From: Vanilla planifolia
Lineage: Eukaryota > Streptophyta > Magnoliopsida > Asparagales > Orchidaceae
DNA length: 64,000 nt
Reading direction: 5' to 3'
Assembly (NCBI GenBank): GCA_023846275.1
Contig: JAIUJO010000144.1
Location: 625,001-689,000 of the forward strand
Shown in pieces: positions 48,777-61,384 of the stretch (its first letter is position 1; each line of letters begins with the position of its first letter). The notes below the pieces were generated by a model that saw only the letters and a program-made list of their open reading frames with translations, had not been told where the DNA came from and ran no database searches. The position numbers and the translations under genes are program-made.

Positions 48777-49980
48777 TATTTTTCCAAAGCATTTTTTTTA
48801 ATAGATAAATATAAATTTTTATAACATTATAATGTAAAAAAATAATTTAAATGATAGTTCTTAATTACCATTTTGATAATTAATTATTTAAAAATATCTT
48901 TATTAAATCATTATCAATTTTATATAATAATAATTATAAAACATCAATTCATATAATAAAATAATAACTTCAATTTAGTTAAACATTAAGCAAAATAACT
49001 TATATTAATTATAATAAATTACAATTAATTTATGTTTGCAATAGCTTGTATATGTAGTATATTATATTTTTTAAATGTAGAAATAATATTTTATAGAATA
49101 TAAGAAATCAAAAATAATATTAATTTAATATTCAAACTATTTTTAAATATTTTTAATATTCAACAAAAATGATAATCATCAAATAGTACTTAGATTTTAT
49201 TATTATCAAATATTTCAAAAAATTATATTATATTTTATAAATATTATAAGTTTATTATTAATATTGAACTTTTTTAATTATTTCTTTAATTTTTTTCTCT
49301 TTATCATAATTCTCTTATATTCTCTCACTTCTTTCTCTCTCTTACTATCATTCTCTTTTTTGTCTCTTGATTCTATATATCTTAATATTTTTCTTTGCCT
49401 TTGTCTTTTATCATTAATTAATTTCTCATTTTTCTTCATTCCACATTTTTATTTTTTTACCTCTATCTCTTTTAAGTTCTTATTTTTCTTTTCTTATTTA
49501 TAAAATAATCTCTCATCAATATCTATTTTTATTTTTTTTATTTATTTTACTCTTATCAATCCATAACTCTCTCTCTCTCTCTTATTAAATAATTAGATTT
49601 ATTTCCATTATTTTTTCAATTTTTATCAATGAATAATATTTATGAAATCTTTCTTATTATATAGTTTAAAATATAATATAAATGATAATTATATATTTAA
49701 TTATTTATATTTTTATGTAATTTAATTTTTTTACATGAATGATAATGTATTGAAGGAGAATCATATGTATTAGTGTCGACATTTTTTAAAATAATTATTT
49801 ATCTAATTATTTTTTAATTTATTTTTTATGATTAAAATATTTATATTAGAATCAAGCACATATATATGATAAATTTTTTTTTTTAAAATAGTACAAAACT
49901 TGATCGTTTATATTATTTAAAAAATGATAAATTATCATCACGACAATAATTACATAACAATGATAATTTGACTTTTGCAA

Positions 49981-50098
49981 GCATGCACAACCACACATAT
50001 TCTAGCAATGTATCTAAAATAAAACTTAAAAATTAGGCATTCTTTAGCAAGAGTACTATTGGGATGAATGACCCCATTAGAAGTTTTGATATTACAAA
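49981..50098 (+). pseudogene. 5S rRNA pseudogene, subtype A (A7)
   Basis: Full-length. GCATGCACAACCACACATAT, AAAAATTAGGCATTCTTTAG, GAGTACTATTGGGATGAATG, TGATATTACAAAT. Confidence 0.82.
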
Positions 50099-51346
50099 TA
50101 TTTTTCATTGAATTCCATTTTTTTAATAACTGACACTTAAGTTTAGTATAATACAAATAATAAAAAATTAAATCATTACAAAAGATTGTTTATAATAATT
50201 ATTTTAGTAATACAAACTTAATAATAATTTTATAACGTTATTTTCTATTTCATATACTAATAAATAAGACACATCATAAGATTTAACAAATTAGTAACTT
50301 TAGTATTTTTAAATATTGAGCAAAACAATTTATATCAACTATAATAAATTTGAATTAAGTTTAGTTTATAATAGTGTATATATGATGTGTATACATTTTT
50401 AAAATAAAGTTATTTTTATCTAATAAAGAATATGAAATTTCAAAATATTTCATTAATCTTAACCACTATTTGTATTTATTACCAACATTATGTGAAGTAA
50501 AGATAATATATTAGAATAATTATATCATTCATTATTTTATTCTATTTATTATTTTTAAGTATGAATTAATTTATATTAAATTAATAGCCAAAATTTTTTT
50601 AAATATTCAAAAAAAATAATAAACAACTAATAGTTTATATATTTTAAAATAAATAAGTATTATTTACTATTAAGTTTTCATATTTAAAAATTTTATAATT
50701 TTAATTATTAAAATTTAACTTTTATTAAATTATTTTTATCAATTTTTTTCTCTTTATCGTAATGTCTAACGCATTCTTTCACTTCTCTCTATATTTATCA
50801 TTTACTTATTTGTTTTTTTATTCTCTATGTTTTTATATTATTCTTGGCCTCTTTATTACTCTTTTCTCTTTGTTAATCTATATTTCTCTTTCTCTTTCAC
50901 TTATTTATTTATTCTCTCTATCTCATTTATGTTCTCTCTTTTTTCTTCTTTATTAAATCATTTCTCATCTTTCCAAATTATTTTTTCACTTTATCTTGCT
51001 CCTATCAATCTTTTATTTTTTCTTTGTTTTAAAATAGTTATCTCTATTTTTATTATTATTTTTTAAGAACATAAATTAACAAAATCTAAAAAAATTTTAG
51101 TTTAACATATTTTAATATACAATATTTGTGAAAAAGATATTTTATTATTTATCATTTTCATGTAAATAAATTTTTTAATATTAAGAATGTTAACTTAACA
51201 AAAGAAAATTGTATATATTAATATCTATGTTATTAAAAATAATAGTTGATGTAATTTTTTTATATAAATATATTTCGATATTATAATACATTATGATTCA
51301 TTATTTTAAATTTAATAATCACAAAACTATGATTATTTTTCTTATA

Positions 51347-51460
51347 AATATGTGACCACATTAGCATTACAGCATTAGATCGCGTTAGTACTTCATTATT
51401 AAGCTTGTTTAGATGAGGGTAGTTTAAGGATTGTTGACTTCTTTAGAGTATTATTGCATA
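51347..51460 (+). pseudogene. 5S rRNA pseudogene, subtype B (B7)
   Basis: Full-length. ATGTGACCACATTAGCATTA, TAGATCGCGTTAGTACTTCA, GAGGGTAGTTTAAGGATT, GACTTCTTTAGAGTATTATT. It is collinear across the site where B5 has its foldback. Confidence 0.83.
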
Positions 51461-52568
51461 TCTTTTTCAATAGTATTCATTTTTGTATTTAATAATAATT
51501 GATTTTAAAAAAATACTAATTTTTAAAAAATTAAATGATTATAAATTTTAGTCTATAAGTATCATTTTTGTAATTAAATTTTAATAAAAAATTTATAACA
51601 TTTGTTATAATTTCTTGTAATAATATGTAATACACATCATGTGATATAATAAAACGATTACTTTAATATAGTTGAATATTGAAAATAATAACTTATTAAA
51701 AACATAATAAATTAGATTTAATTTTAGTTTATAATATTATATATATGTTGTGTATAACATTTTTTAAATAGAGAAATACGAAATTATAAAAATTAAGAAA
51801 TTAAGACTTTAATAAATAATGTTAAATATTATTATATATTAACATGTAATATATAATAAATATTATAAATTTAGTTATTAAGGGTTTATTTTTATTTAAT
51901 TTTTTATCTCATTTTTTTCTTTTTATCTCAATGTCTCTATGTTTCTGTTATTTTCTTCTAACTTATTATCATTCTCATATTTATCTCTTTATTTTTTGTC
52001 TTGTTATATTCTTATTGGTTACTCTCTCTATTATCCATCTCATTTTTCTCATTTATCTCTTTTTATTTTTTTATTCTCTCTATCTCTTTTACATTCTCTC
52101 TTTTTCTTTTCTCTTCATTATGCCATCTATCATCTCTCTCTATTATTATTTTTTCATCTATTTTTGACTTATTAATCTTTCACTTTTACTCTTTTAGAAA
52201 ATAGTTCAGTCCTTCTCTATTATCTCCTTTTCAACTAATCAATTAATAATATTTAAGAGATCTCTTATTATCATAGTCTAATATATATATTTTGTTGTTT
52301 ATCTTACTCACAAAATTTAGTTTTGATTTATGAGAATTATAATATAATGAAGGAATTTTGATTGTATTACTATCAATGTTATAAAAAATAATAGTTTATG
52401 TAATTTTTTTATTTTTTAATATAGTTAAAATATTGATATAATAATACTCTATAATATATATAAGAAATATAAATTTTATTTAAAAGTTTTATATTTAAAA
52501 ATTAAAAAAAATAGAAATAATGCAATACGTTCAAAAAAAATAATCATACTTCTATTTTTTGCTTTTTA

Positions 52569-52690
52569 CATATATGTGTGATTGCACTGGTATTATAGCA
52601 CTCGATATAATTAGAACTTCAAAGGTTTGAATTCTTAGACAAGCATAATGTTCGGATGGGTGATCTCTCGTAAAGTCGTCTTGTTGCTTA
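52569..52690 (+). pseudogene. 5S rRNA pseudogene, subtype C (C7)
   Basis: Full-length. TATAGCACTCGATATAATTA, CTTCAAAGGTTTGAATTCTT, GGATGGGTGATCTCTCG, CTTGTTGCTTATAT. Confidence 0.84.
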
Positions 52691-53948
52691 TATTTTTTTA
52701 TATCATTTCTTTTTCAATTAAATAAAAAATAAGTTTTATAACAATATAATTTAAAAAAATGATTATTATAAATGATAGATTATAATTTAGTTTAAGTAAT
52801 TAATTTTTAAAAATAACTTTATAATATTATTGTTAATTTAATATAATAATAAACAAGATAAATCATATTATATAATAAAATATTAAGTTTAATTTAGCTT
52901 TTTAAAAAATTAAAAATATTTTTTAATTATACTAATTTATAATAAATTAATATTTATATTAATACCTATATGTTGTAAGTTAAATTTTTAAATTTAGAAA
53001 AATTATAATATAGAACATTTAAAATTAAAAAAGTATTTTATTAATTGTAAAAAAATTTAAATATTCATAATATTATAAAATAATAATAAGTCTCAAATAT
53101 TTTTACATTTTATCATTACTAATATATATATATATATATATATATAAATATATATTTATATTTATATATATATATATATGAGTAAATTGTTATGTATTAT
53201 AAATATTATAATTTCATTTATCTAGGTTTAACTTTTATTTAATGATTTGTCTCAATTTTTTCTATGTATCTCAATTTCTCTCCAACTTTCTCACTTTCTC
53301 CTCTTTCATATTATTGTTATCTTATTTTTGTCATTATTCTCTATATTCTAATATTCTTCTTAGCCTCTCTCTCTATGCTATCTTATTTATTTTCTCAATT
53401 CTCTCTCCTTTATTTTTTATTTATTCTCTCAATCTTTTCTAGGTTCTCTTTTTTATCTTTTTCTCTTTACTGAATCGTATCTAATTTCTCTTTATTATTA
53501 TTATTATTATTTTCTCTATTATATTCTTATAAATCCAAGCCTTTTTCTCTTCTATGTAAAAGTTGTCTCCACCTTTATTATATTTTTATTCTACACATCA
53601 ATTATCAATATTAAAGAAATATCTTTTTTGCATAATCCAATATACAAAATTTTTGGTAAATATTGTTTTATTATCAATTTTTTTTAAGTAATTAAATTTT
53701 TCTTTGTAAAATGATAATATAATTAAAGAAATTGTCCTTTGTTATTGTTACCATTATCAAGAATAATAGTTTATTTAATTTTTTTATTTATTTTATACAA
53801 ATAAATTTTGATATTATAATATAATATGATATATATAATAAGCATATAAACATTTTTAGAATAACATTTACTTATTATTTTTATAATGTTTTTAAATGGT
53901 TCATTATTTTTTCGACATAATCATGCAAATATAATTTTTTATGATTTG

Positions 53949-54070
53949 CATGCATTGGCAATCATATTAGAATTACAATACTTTATTCTATTAAGACTCA
54001 AATGTTAAGAATGCTTGGGCTAAAGTCCTATTGCGATGAGGCACCTCTTGAAAGGTCATTGCATTGCACA
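53949..54070 (+). pseudogene. 5S rRNA pseudogene, subtype D (D8)
   Basis: Full-length. TTTATTCTATTAAGACTCAA, ATGTTAAGAATGCTTGGGC, CGATGAGGCACCTC, CATTGCATTGCACAT. Confidence 0.84.
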
Positions 54071-54109
54071 TATTCCTCATAACACTCCTTTTTCTCATGA
54101 ATGGTAATT

Positions 54110-55190
54110 AATTTTCATGAAATATTTGAAATGAGGTTCTGCAAGAAGAAGGTGAATTTCTATGAATAAAATTTTGATTTACTACAAAATATTTCAATAA
54201 AATATTTATAATAATATTTAATGAAATTTGAAAAATATCTAAAAGTGATTTCCTGCAAATTTTAATTTTGTTTTAAAAACTTATAAAGTTTTTCAAAAGT
54301 CATATAATTAAAAAATTAAATATAATAAAAAATATAAATAATTAATTATTAGGTGGTTAGGTTTATAAAACAAGCCTACATCCATCAAAGAAAAAACTCG
54401 GTAAAAAATTAACTATATAAGCATTTAATATAAAGATAGGTTGGATAAACCATCACAACAAAGAGAAAAATAAGACAGACTACTATGGTGTTATAATGAA
54501 ATAAACAGGGCATGCTACTACAACCTTATAACGAAATAAAATGGGACAAAATGAAAAATATTCAGCGACATAAAATGTAAATTAATACAACCAAGAAGAG
54601 GATGGAAATGACGATGATTTCATCAAGCAACATTATCTGAGCAATCAGACGAATATAATCGAATCTGCACCTTTTTAAAATGAAAATTATCTAATCCATT
54701 GGATCAGAATCGTGATCTGACAGCAGGAGTGAACATGGCCAACTGAGGAAATACGGACCGTGCGATCGCAATCTAACGTGAATGGACAACTGTGACAATT
54801 TGAGGTTCGAAAGGTAAACTACGGCAGTGATTGGATGCTGCCCATTAATCCCGAAAAGCATGTGAATTGACGCTGCACATTAATCGCGCAAAGCAGGAAT
54901 TCACCTTCTACATTGGTTAAGGTCGTTTGTTCCACATGGTTTAGTACCCTCTTATGTTTTTGCATATAGATACGTTTGTAGCCACGCACTACAACCTTTT
55001 ATGAATTTGTCCTCATTAATTACTTGCGCGAGCGACCAACGAGCCAGCAGTACATGCGTTTTGTTGGAATTTCTCAGACTTAATCAACTCTAGCGCTAGC
55101 AATTAATCAATTTCTTGCATGGAATTTTCAATTTCTGAATTTGATTATGAAAGCAACGCTTTAGTTTTTGCTTTGTATTTGTATTAAATT
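54110..55190 (+). repeat. D module copy 8, internally deleted
   Basis: Left half 54110-54590, with AAGGTGAATTTCTATGAATA near 54149. A deletion joins it near 54600 to core sequence (CAATCAGACGAATATAATCG). AAAGCAGGAATTCACC is at about 54890. The stub ATGGAATTTTCAATT at 55119 reads MEFSISEFDYESNALVF. It ends about 55190, where the array flips orientation. Confidence 0.72.
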
Positions 55191-56199
55191 ATGTAACAAA
55201 CATAAACAATAAAATATGTATTTATCATAAATGTTATAATTAATTTATAAAGCATGAGAGATTTCTTAAGTTTTATTAGTTAATGTGTCAAAATATTATT
55301 AATGGAGATGGAGATAACTAGTCTACAAAAGGGAGAGAAAGACAGGGATTTATAAGAGGAAAATAGGAAAGTAAATTATAATAAAGAGAGATGAGAGAAG
55401 ATTTAGTGAAGAGGAAAGGAAAATAGAGAATAAAGTGAAGATGAAGAGAATAAATAAATAAAGTTAAAGAAAGAGAAATTAGAGAGTGAAGAGTTGTATG
55501 AAAGAGTTGGAAGCACTAACAAATTTTAAAAAATAGATAAGGAAGAGCCAAATAAGTGAATGATAATTATAGTAAGAAGAAAATTAAAACGTGACAGACA
55601 TTGAGATAAAGACAAAAAAATATGATAAACAATGAAATAAAAATTAAATAATAAGTTGATCATTTTTTTTAAAAATTAAAATGTATGAAATATTTGAGGT
55701 TTATTATTTTTTTTAGTGTTTGAATTATTGGAAAAACATTTTGAATGTAAACATGATATTATTTTACTCATAAAAAAAATTTTAAAAAATTTTAAAAAAA
55801 TAATAATTATTTTAATATATTATATATGTTTAAGATGTGTGATGGATAATAAATATAAATAATATTTTATATTAATGATATAAATTTTATTTCCTAATAA
55901 TATATACTATAATTTTTTATAAATAAAAAATTTAATCCACATCATATAAGAAATATTAAAAATATTAAAATTTATTATAATTTATTATAATTAATTTAAT
56001 TTACTTTTGATAATAATAAACTATGTTAATGTTATTATTTTATTATATGAAATTCAAAATAATATTATTAGGTTATTATTTATAACTAATTTCTAAAATG
56101 GTATTTCTAATTAATATTTATAATAACTTAATTTTTTAATATTAACATGTTTATAAAATAATCCATCATTCATTAAAAAAAGGAATATGAAAAATTATT

Positions 56200-56320
56200 T
56201 ACAATAAGAAGATTTCTTAGGAAGTCACACATCCGAATACCACTCTTATCCAAGTAAGGTAGAATTTGATGTTCTAATGAGATCTAGCACCACAATGCTG
56301 ATGTTGTTCCACATGAATAC
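56200..56320 (-). pseudogene. 5S rRNA pseudogene, inverted, untyped
   Basis: Reading the minus strand: ACATCAGCATTGTGGTGCTA, GATCTCATTAGAACATCAAA, then GGATAAGAGTGGTATTCGGA and GTGTGACTTCC. The 3' end is degenerate. The GCTAGATCTCATTAGAAC segment is closer to plant 5S than most HOR copies. Confidence 0.78.
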
Positions 56321-57597
56321 AATGGAAGAAAATGGAAGTTATGTGATTATTGTGTTTTAGTTAATGAACCATTTTTTAAATTTTCAAAATCATCAAACAT
56401 GTAAACATTTTAAAAAAATTTACATTTATGATACATGCCATAATATATTCTAATATGAAAATTATATTTATATTAAATTATTAAAAAATACATAAAATAT
56501 TATTTTTTATTACATTGACATTAATATAAAAGATTTATTTTCCATTTTGTTATCATTTTTATAAATAAAAATCAAAATTATATAATCAATAAGAATAATA
56601 AAATATATATTTTCATCACAAATAGTATATATTTAACTATTTAACAGAAAATATTTCCTTAATAATATTAATTAATGGGATAAAAAAAGGGATAATAGAG
56701 ATAGAGTTTGTTATTTTATAAGCGAGAGAAAGTCATGGATTGATAAGAGCAAAATATGAAAAAGAATAGAGAAAACAAGGAGGAGATAGGGAAAATAAAT
56801 AAATAAGTGATGAAGAAAAAGAAATGAGAAAATAAAGAATGATAAGAGGAGAGTTGGTGGCTAAGAAATAAATAGATAGATAGACAATGATGATTCAAAT
56901 AAGATTATGACCTAAGGATAGAGTAGAAAGTGAGCCAATGTGAGAAATATTAAGATTAAAAAAATAGAAAAATAATCAAATAAAAATTAATTCTTAATAA
57001 TTATAATTATAATGTTTATTAAATATAAAAAGATAAACATATATAATAATTTACAATAATAAAAATAAAATAATATTTTAAGTTTATTATTATTTTAGAA
57101 TACTATAAATATTTAAAAAATATTTTGACAATCAATAACATATATTTTAGTCATACATAAAGTTAAAAAAGCTTATCAAATGATGAATAATATAATTATT
57201 CTAATATATTATCCTTATAAATGTAATATACATAATAAATATTAATAAGATTTAACATTAATGATATAACTTTTTTAAAAATCTATATTATAATATTGTT
57301 ATATTTAAAAAATTCTACAAAAATTACATATATACAATTATAAATATAAATTAATTCTTGTTTAATATAATTGATTTAAGTTATTTTAATTAATATTTAA
57401 AAAATAATTATTTTATTATATAATATAATGTGTCATATTTATTATTTTATAAAATTAATGATAATTTATAAAGTTATCAATATTAATTTATTATTGCAAT
57501 TACAATTATAAATTATGACTTGTAATAATTTAATTTTTTAACATTAACATATTACTAAATAAATTATCATTCAATTAAAAAATTTCTATGAAAAAAT

Positions 57598-57718
57598 TGA
57601 CATAACACGAGGACTTTTATAGAGGTCAGCCATCCCAATACTACTCTTGCCCTCTCGTGCTTAACTTTGGAGTTTTAATGAGATCTATTACTATAATGCT
57701 AATGTGGTGACACACAAT
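57598..57718 (-). pseudogene. 5S rRNA pseudogene, inverted, best-preserved copy
   Basis: Minus-strand reading: TCACCACATTAGCATTATAG, GATCTCATTAAAACTCCAAA, GTTAAGCACG, GGGCAAGAGTAGTATTGGGA, TGGCTGACCTC and AAGTCCTCGTGTTATG. Among the copies in the window it resembles functional plant 5S rRNA most. It still departs at CpG sites and in box C (GATGGCTGACC). Confidence 0.86.
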
Positions 57719-57790
57719 TATAATGGATAAAAAATCATAACTATGTGATTATTATCTTAAAGTTAATCAACCATTTCTTAAATTTTCTAA

Positions 57791-58995
57791 ATTGTCAAGC
57801 ATATGCGTTGGGTCACCCTTATGTTCGATGGGTGAAGCCTTAAATATTTGTCTATGTTATTAAAATAATAATTTATATATTATTTGTATTTATTTTATAA
57901 AAAGAAAATAATTGATATTTTAATAAATTATGAAATAAATAATAAGCATAAACGATTATCAAAGGAGCATATGCATGATGATTTTGAAAATTTAACGAAT
58001 AGTTTATTATCTTTAACACAATAATCATGCAAGTACTATTTTTTATCTATTGTATGCTTACGTGACAACACGAGCGTTATAGCATAAGATCTAACAAATA
58101 CGACATTAATGATAAATAATACTTATAATTAATATCTATACTATGGTATAAAAATAATTTATTATGATAATTAAATTATTTTTTATTTAATATGTTTTTT
58201 TAGTTTTTATTATTAATAAAATAATATTGATTTAATTATCCAAATATTTTTAAATATTATAAAAATTCTAACATAATAATAAACCTAAAATATTTTTTCT
58301 ATTTGTTATTATTAAATATTTTAAAGGATTAAACTTGTTATATTTTATAAATATTCTAATTTTAGATATTAAGATTTAACTTTTACTTAATTTGTTTTCT
58401 CACTTTTTCTCTTTATGTTAATATCTCTCATATTTTTTTACTTTTTTTCCCTCTCCTATCATCATTGTTTATTTATGACTTCCTTGTCTATCTCCGTATA
58501 TATTTCTTAGCCTCTATGTCCTCTAATCTTATTTATTTTCAAATTTCTGTCTTGTTTTTATTTATTTATTTATTCTCAATATCTTTGATATATTCTCTTT
58601 TGTTTTTCTCTTTAATAAATCTTCTATCATCTCTATTTATTACTATTTTTTTTATTTTGCTCTTATGAATCCATGTCTTTTGCTCACTTTCTTATAGAGT
58701 AGTTATCTCCATCTCAATTATCAATTTTTAGGCACATGAATAAATAATATTTAGAAAATCTCTCATGTTATAAAGTTTAATATATTCTTTTTTTTGAAGA
58801 ATATATATTTTATTATTTATATCTGTTACATAATTTATTTTGTTCTTCTAAGAATTATAGCACAATAGAGAAAAATCTTATATATTAATATTTATGTTAT
58901 CAAAAATAACAATTGATGTAATTTTTAATTAATTTTATATTAATAAAATTGTGATATTAGAATATATAATGATATATATAATTAAAATATTTTTT
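57791..58995 (+). repeat. Direct 5S-derived fragment after inversion
   Basis: After a short unique junction (57791-57840, containing GGGTCACCC and GATGGGTGA words) the array resumes in plus orientation with AT-rich distal spacer. It then holds a 5S fragment (58053), proximal spacer and a pyrimidine tract (about 58390-58730), and ends where unrelated DNA begins near 59000. Confidence 0.7.
58053..58104 (+). pseudogene. 5S rRNA fragment, 3' truncated
   Basis: GTGACAACACGAGCGTTATA and AGCATAAGATCTAACAAATA match the first ~50 nt of 5S. Spacer sequence follows directly. Subtype unknown. Confidence 0.6.
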
Positions 58996-60456
58996 TGTAA
59001 AAGAAAATATTAAAGTGAAAATGAGTGTGTGAATAAATTAATTAAAGTTAAAATTGTACACCAGAAGTTTTAAGTTATTCAATTAAAATTAGAAACTATG
59101 CTCACCTCTAATTATATTGAAAAAAAACACCACTTATTAAAGAATTGCAACATGATGTTTTTTCCTACAGTTTACCTGATACCTACAAGCTTTTCTGGAT
59201 TCAACTAGAACCCAGACTTTTACTAGCTAAACCTAAGTCAATTTTTTATGAAATCAAATCAACAGGATTTCACAAATACTGGGTTGCCCAACCCTAAAGG
59301 AAAACAAGAATATGGCAAGAAATAATTTACTAATAAAAAAATAAAAGTTCTCCTATTCTTGTTAATGAGAAGAAAAAAACACGAAGAGCTCAAGATTAGG
59401 AAAAGCATTAACAAAATGAAATATTAGAAAAATTAGGCTTAGCTAGAAGAATTTAGAATTTCAAGCAGTCACAAGTCGTAGGTGCTGTTAGAGGAAATTT
59501 ATTCTAGTAGAATATAATGTGACGTTACTTTGAGATGTTAAAATCTTGTTCATGTTCATTTGTCATTTCATTCAAAATGGTTAGGTATTTATAGAAAAAA
59601 TTCAAAACCATTATAAGGTGAGTGAAAAGTTATAAAAATATAACTTCCAAAATGCTTAAAAAGATCTTAAAATATTCTTATTAAATTGGTGCTTCAATGT
59701 CATAATAATGAGTAGTTATTTAGTTGTTAGGAGGGTTGACTATAGCCATTGGATTAGCATAGAATAGATCTCAACTATCTAATCAAGTGTTGAAAAAGGA
59801 GGATGTGTTTTGGATGGTTGGGTCCAACAAGATTTGATAATGGCTATTCGAATATGTCTGACGAGATCTAGATCTTTTTATTATTCAATGATAAGAGTTG
59901 GATTATATTTTGACCATTTGATTCAAGTAGGGGAGATCTTAATCATCACATCATGGATAGATTATTTTAAAAACAAAAATAAAAATAGTCGTCTGTTGAA
60001 ACAAAAAATTTCTTATCGACTTATCAGAGGCATAATTGGATCAATTAAGATAACTCTTTAATGGCTGAGGCAATATCCATCATGTGATCATTAAAATTCA
60101 TGACCAGATGGTGTTGAGCAATGCAAATTTTGGATGGAGACTGTCATAAGTGACATAGTCCCACATTACATGAGATGAAACTAATATAATCCTTATAAGA
60201 GTTTGCCTTTCTATTTGCTTCAAATCTAGTATTAGCTGGCTGCTTATTTGTGCACTCACGATTTAATCACCTTAGTGAACTGGTATCTTATTAATTTATC
60301 CATTATTAACACATCTTATAGTTATAATTTGATTAAATGTTTTCTGAATCCATCGAATGCCTCTCCCCATCCGATTCAAGAATTCACGACAAACTAGAAT
60401 TGGTCGACCCGGTATGGACTCGATTGCTTACCCTGCCGTATGCTCGGGTTTAAGTT

Positions 60457-60615
60457 TAACTAGACACTTCCACATTAGGGCACAGCTTAGCATGTGGCAA
60501 AAAAAAATTTTATTTCATTAATAATGAAATTTTTAATAGAATTATTTTTTTGATATAACCAAGATTTAACAACCAACAAAACATAGAATTTACTCAAAAT
60601 AAAAAAATCTTATTT
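60457..60615. repeat. Tandem repeat in non-array block, copy 1 (~159 bp)
   Basis: TAGACACTTCCACATTAGGG, CATGTGGCA, GAAATTTTTAATAGAATTAT and AACCAACAAAACATAG recur in diverged form one period later. Confidence 0.65.
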
Positions 60616-60770
60616 TGACTCGAGACTCTAATGTTAGGACATAGTTTTAAATGTGGCATAATTTTTTTTATTTATTTAATTATGAAAATTTTAATAGATT
60701 TATTTTTTTATGTAATCATGATTTTATAATCAACCTAACATAAAGTTGCCCAAAAAAAAATACAAATATA
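60616..60770. repeat. Tandem repeat in non-array block, copy 2 (~155 bp)
   Basis: CGAGACTCTAATGTTAGGAC, AATGTGGCA, GAAAATTTTAATAGATTTAT and ATCAACCTAACATAAAG parallel copy 1. The divergence indicates an old duplication. Confidence 0.65.
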
Positions 60771-61288
60771 TGATTTAACAAAAGAAGGAATTATTCAAAA
60801 ACTTAATTATGTGAAATCAATAAATGGTTTAAATAAGATTTGAACCAAGAAAAGAATTGGAAGACAGAAAAATTGAATTCTTTTCATTAGCCAAATCAAG
60901 AAGAGGATTAAACAAATTTCATCCCTAAATATAATTTTGAAAATATTTTGAAAAGAGAGTTCTTTAAAATGAACAAACTAATACTCTATTTCATAGTAAA
61001 ATTAGACCTTATCAAAGTTGATGCATACATCTTTAATCTTTTAAGCACACTAAACACTTCAAAGCACTTTCAAGACCACTAATTCACTATGTTGAAAATG
61101 CATACCTTTGTTAAAAAAGGTAAAGCTATTTTGCACTAAAAACGCACAATAAAATAATAAAAGGCGAAACATTTAAGACATGACCAATCAAACACAAAAA
61201 TAACACAACACATATGCTTGATAGTTTAGATTTTCTTAGAAATCAAGAGGAAAATAATAAGAACACTATGATTCCTTATTATTTGTTT

Positions 61289-61384
61289 AAATGTGTGACC
61301 ACATGAGCTTGCTTGAGTGAGTTTTAAGCATGATTGAGTGAATGTAGTATTAGGATGGTTGACCATTTGAGAAGTGCTCATCTT
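61289..61384 (+). pseudogene. 5S rRNA pseudogene, internally deleted, probable D position
   Basis: ATGTGTGACCACATGAGCTT at the 5' end, then TTTTAAGCATGATTGAGTGA and TAGTATTAGGATGGTTGACC. About 25 nt of the 5' domain are missing. GAGAAGTGCTCATC ends it. Confidence 0.68.

Larger units (their letters stand above)
48657..55190 (+). repeat. 5S-derived HOR 7 (E-A-B-C-D, D module internally deleted)
   Basis: E 48657, A 49981, B 51347, C 52569, D 53949. The D module (54110-55190) lacks part of its middle and ends at an inversion breakpoint near 55190. Pyrimidine tracts: about 49270-49620, 50740-51060, 51900-52230, 53240-53600. Compound TA runs lie at about 53122-53180. No gene seen. Confidence 0.8.
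55191..57790 (-). repeat. Two inverted 5S-derived units
   Basis: Both 5S copies here read on the minus strand, and the spacer tracts are purine-rich on the plus strand (about 55310-55620 and 56690-56960), mirroring the pyrimidine tracts elsewhere. Unit length is ~1.4 kb. The 5S copies do not carry A-E diagnostic bases, so this block probably came from outside the HOR family. Open frames in the tracts are low-complexity. Confidence 0.82.
58996..61240. other. Non-array block, ~2.2 kb, unassigned (dispersed-repeat-like)
   Basis: The sequence has normal plant AT-rich composition and no similarity to the 5S unit. On the right the array leader resumes near 61245 (AATAAGAACACTATGATT). It includes a TAGTCCCACATTACATGAGA box followed by CTTATAAGAG (about 60155-60205), a combination I associate with plant retroelement ends. 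On the minus strand there is a CTATAAATACC box (about 59585-59595). It looks like broken dispersed repeat, perhaps more than one piece. The 83-codon frame at 59810-60061 matches no family I know and is probably not a gene. Confidence 0.5.

Noticed and set aside
59810-60061. 83-codon frame starting MDGWVQQDLIMAIRICL
   Set aside because: The most gene-like small frame outside the LINE, but no family recognised, no neighbouring exon, and it lies in a repeat-like block.
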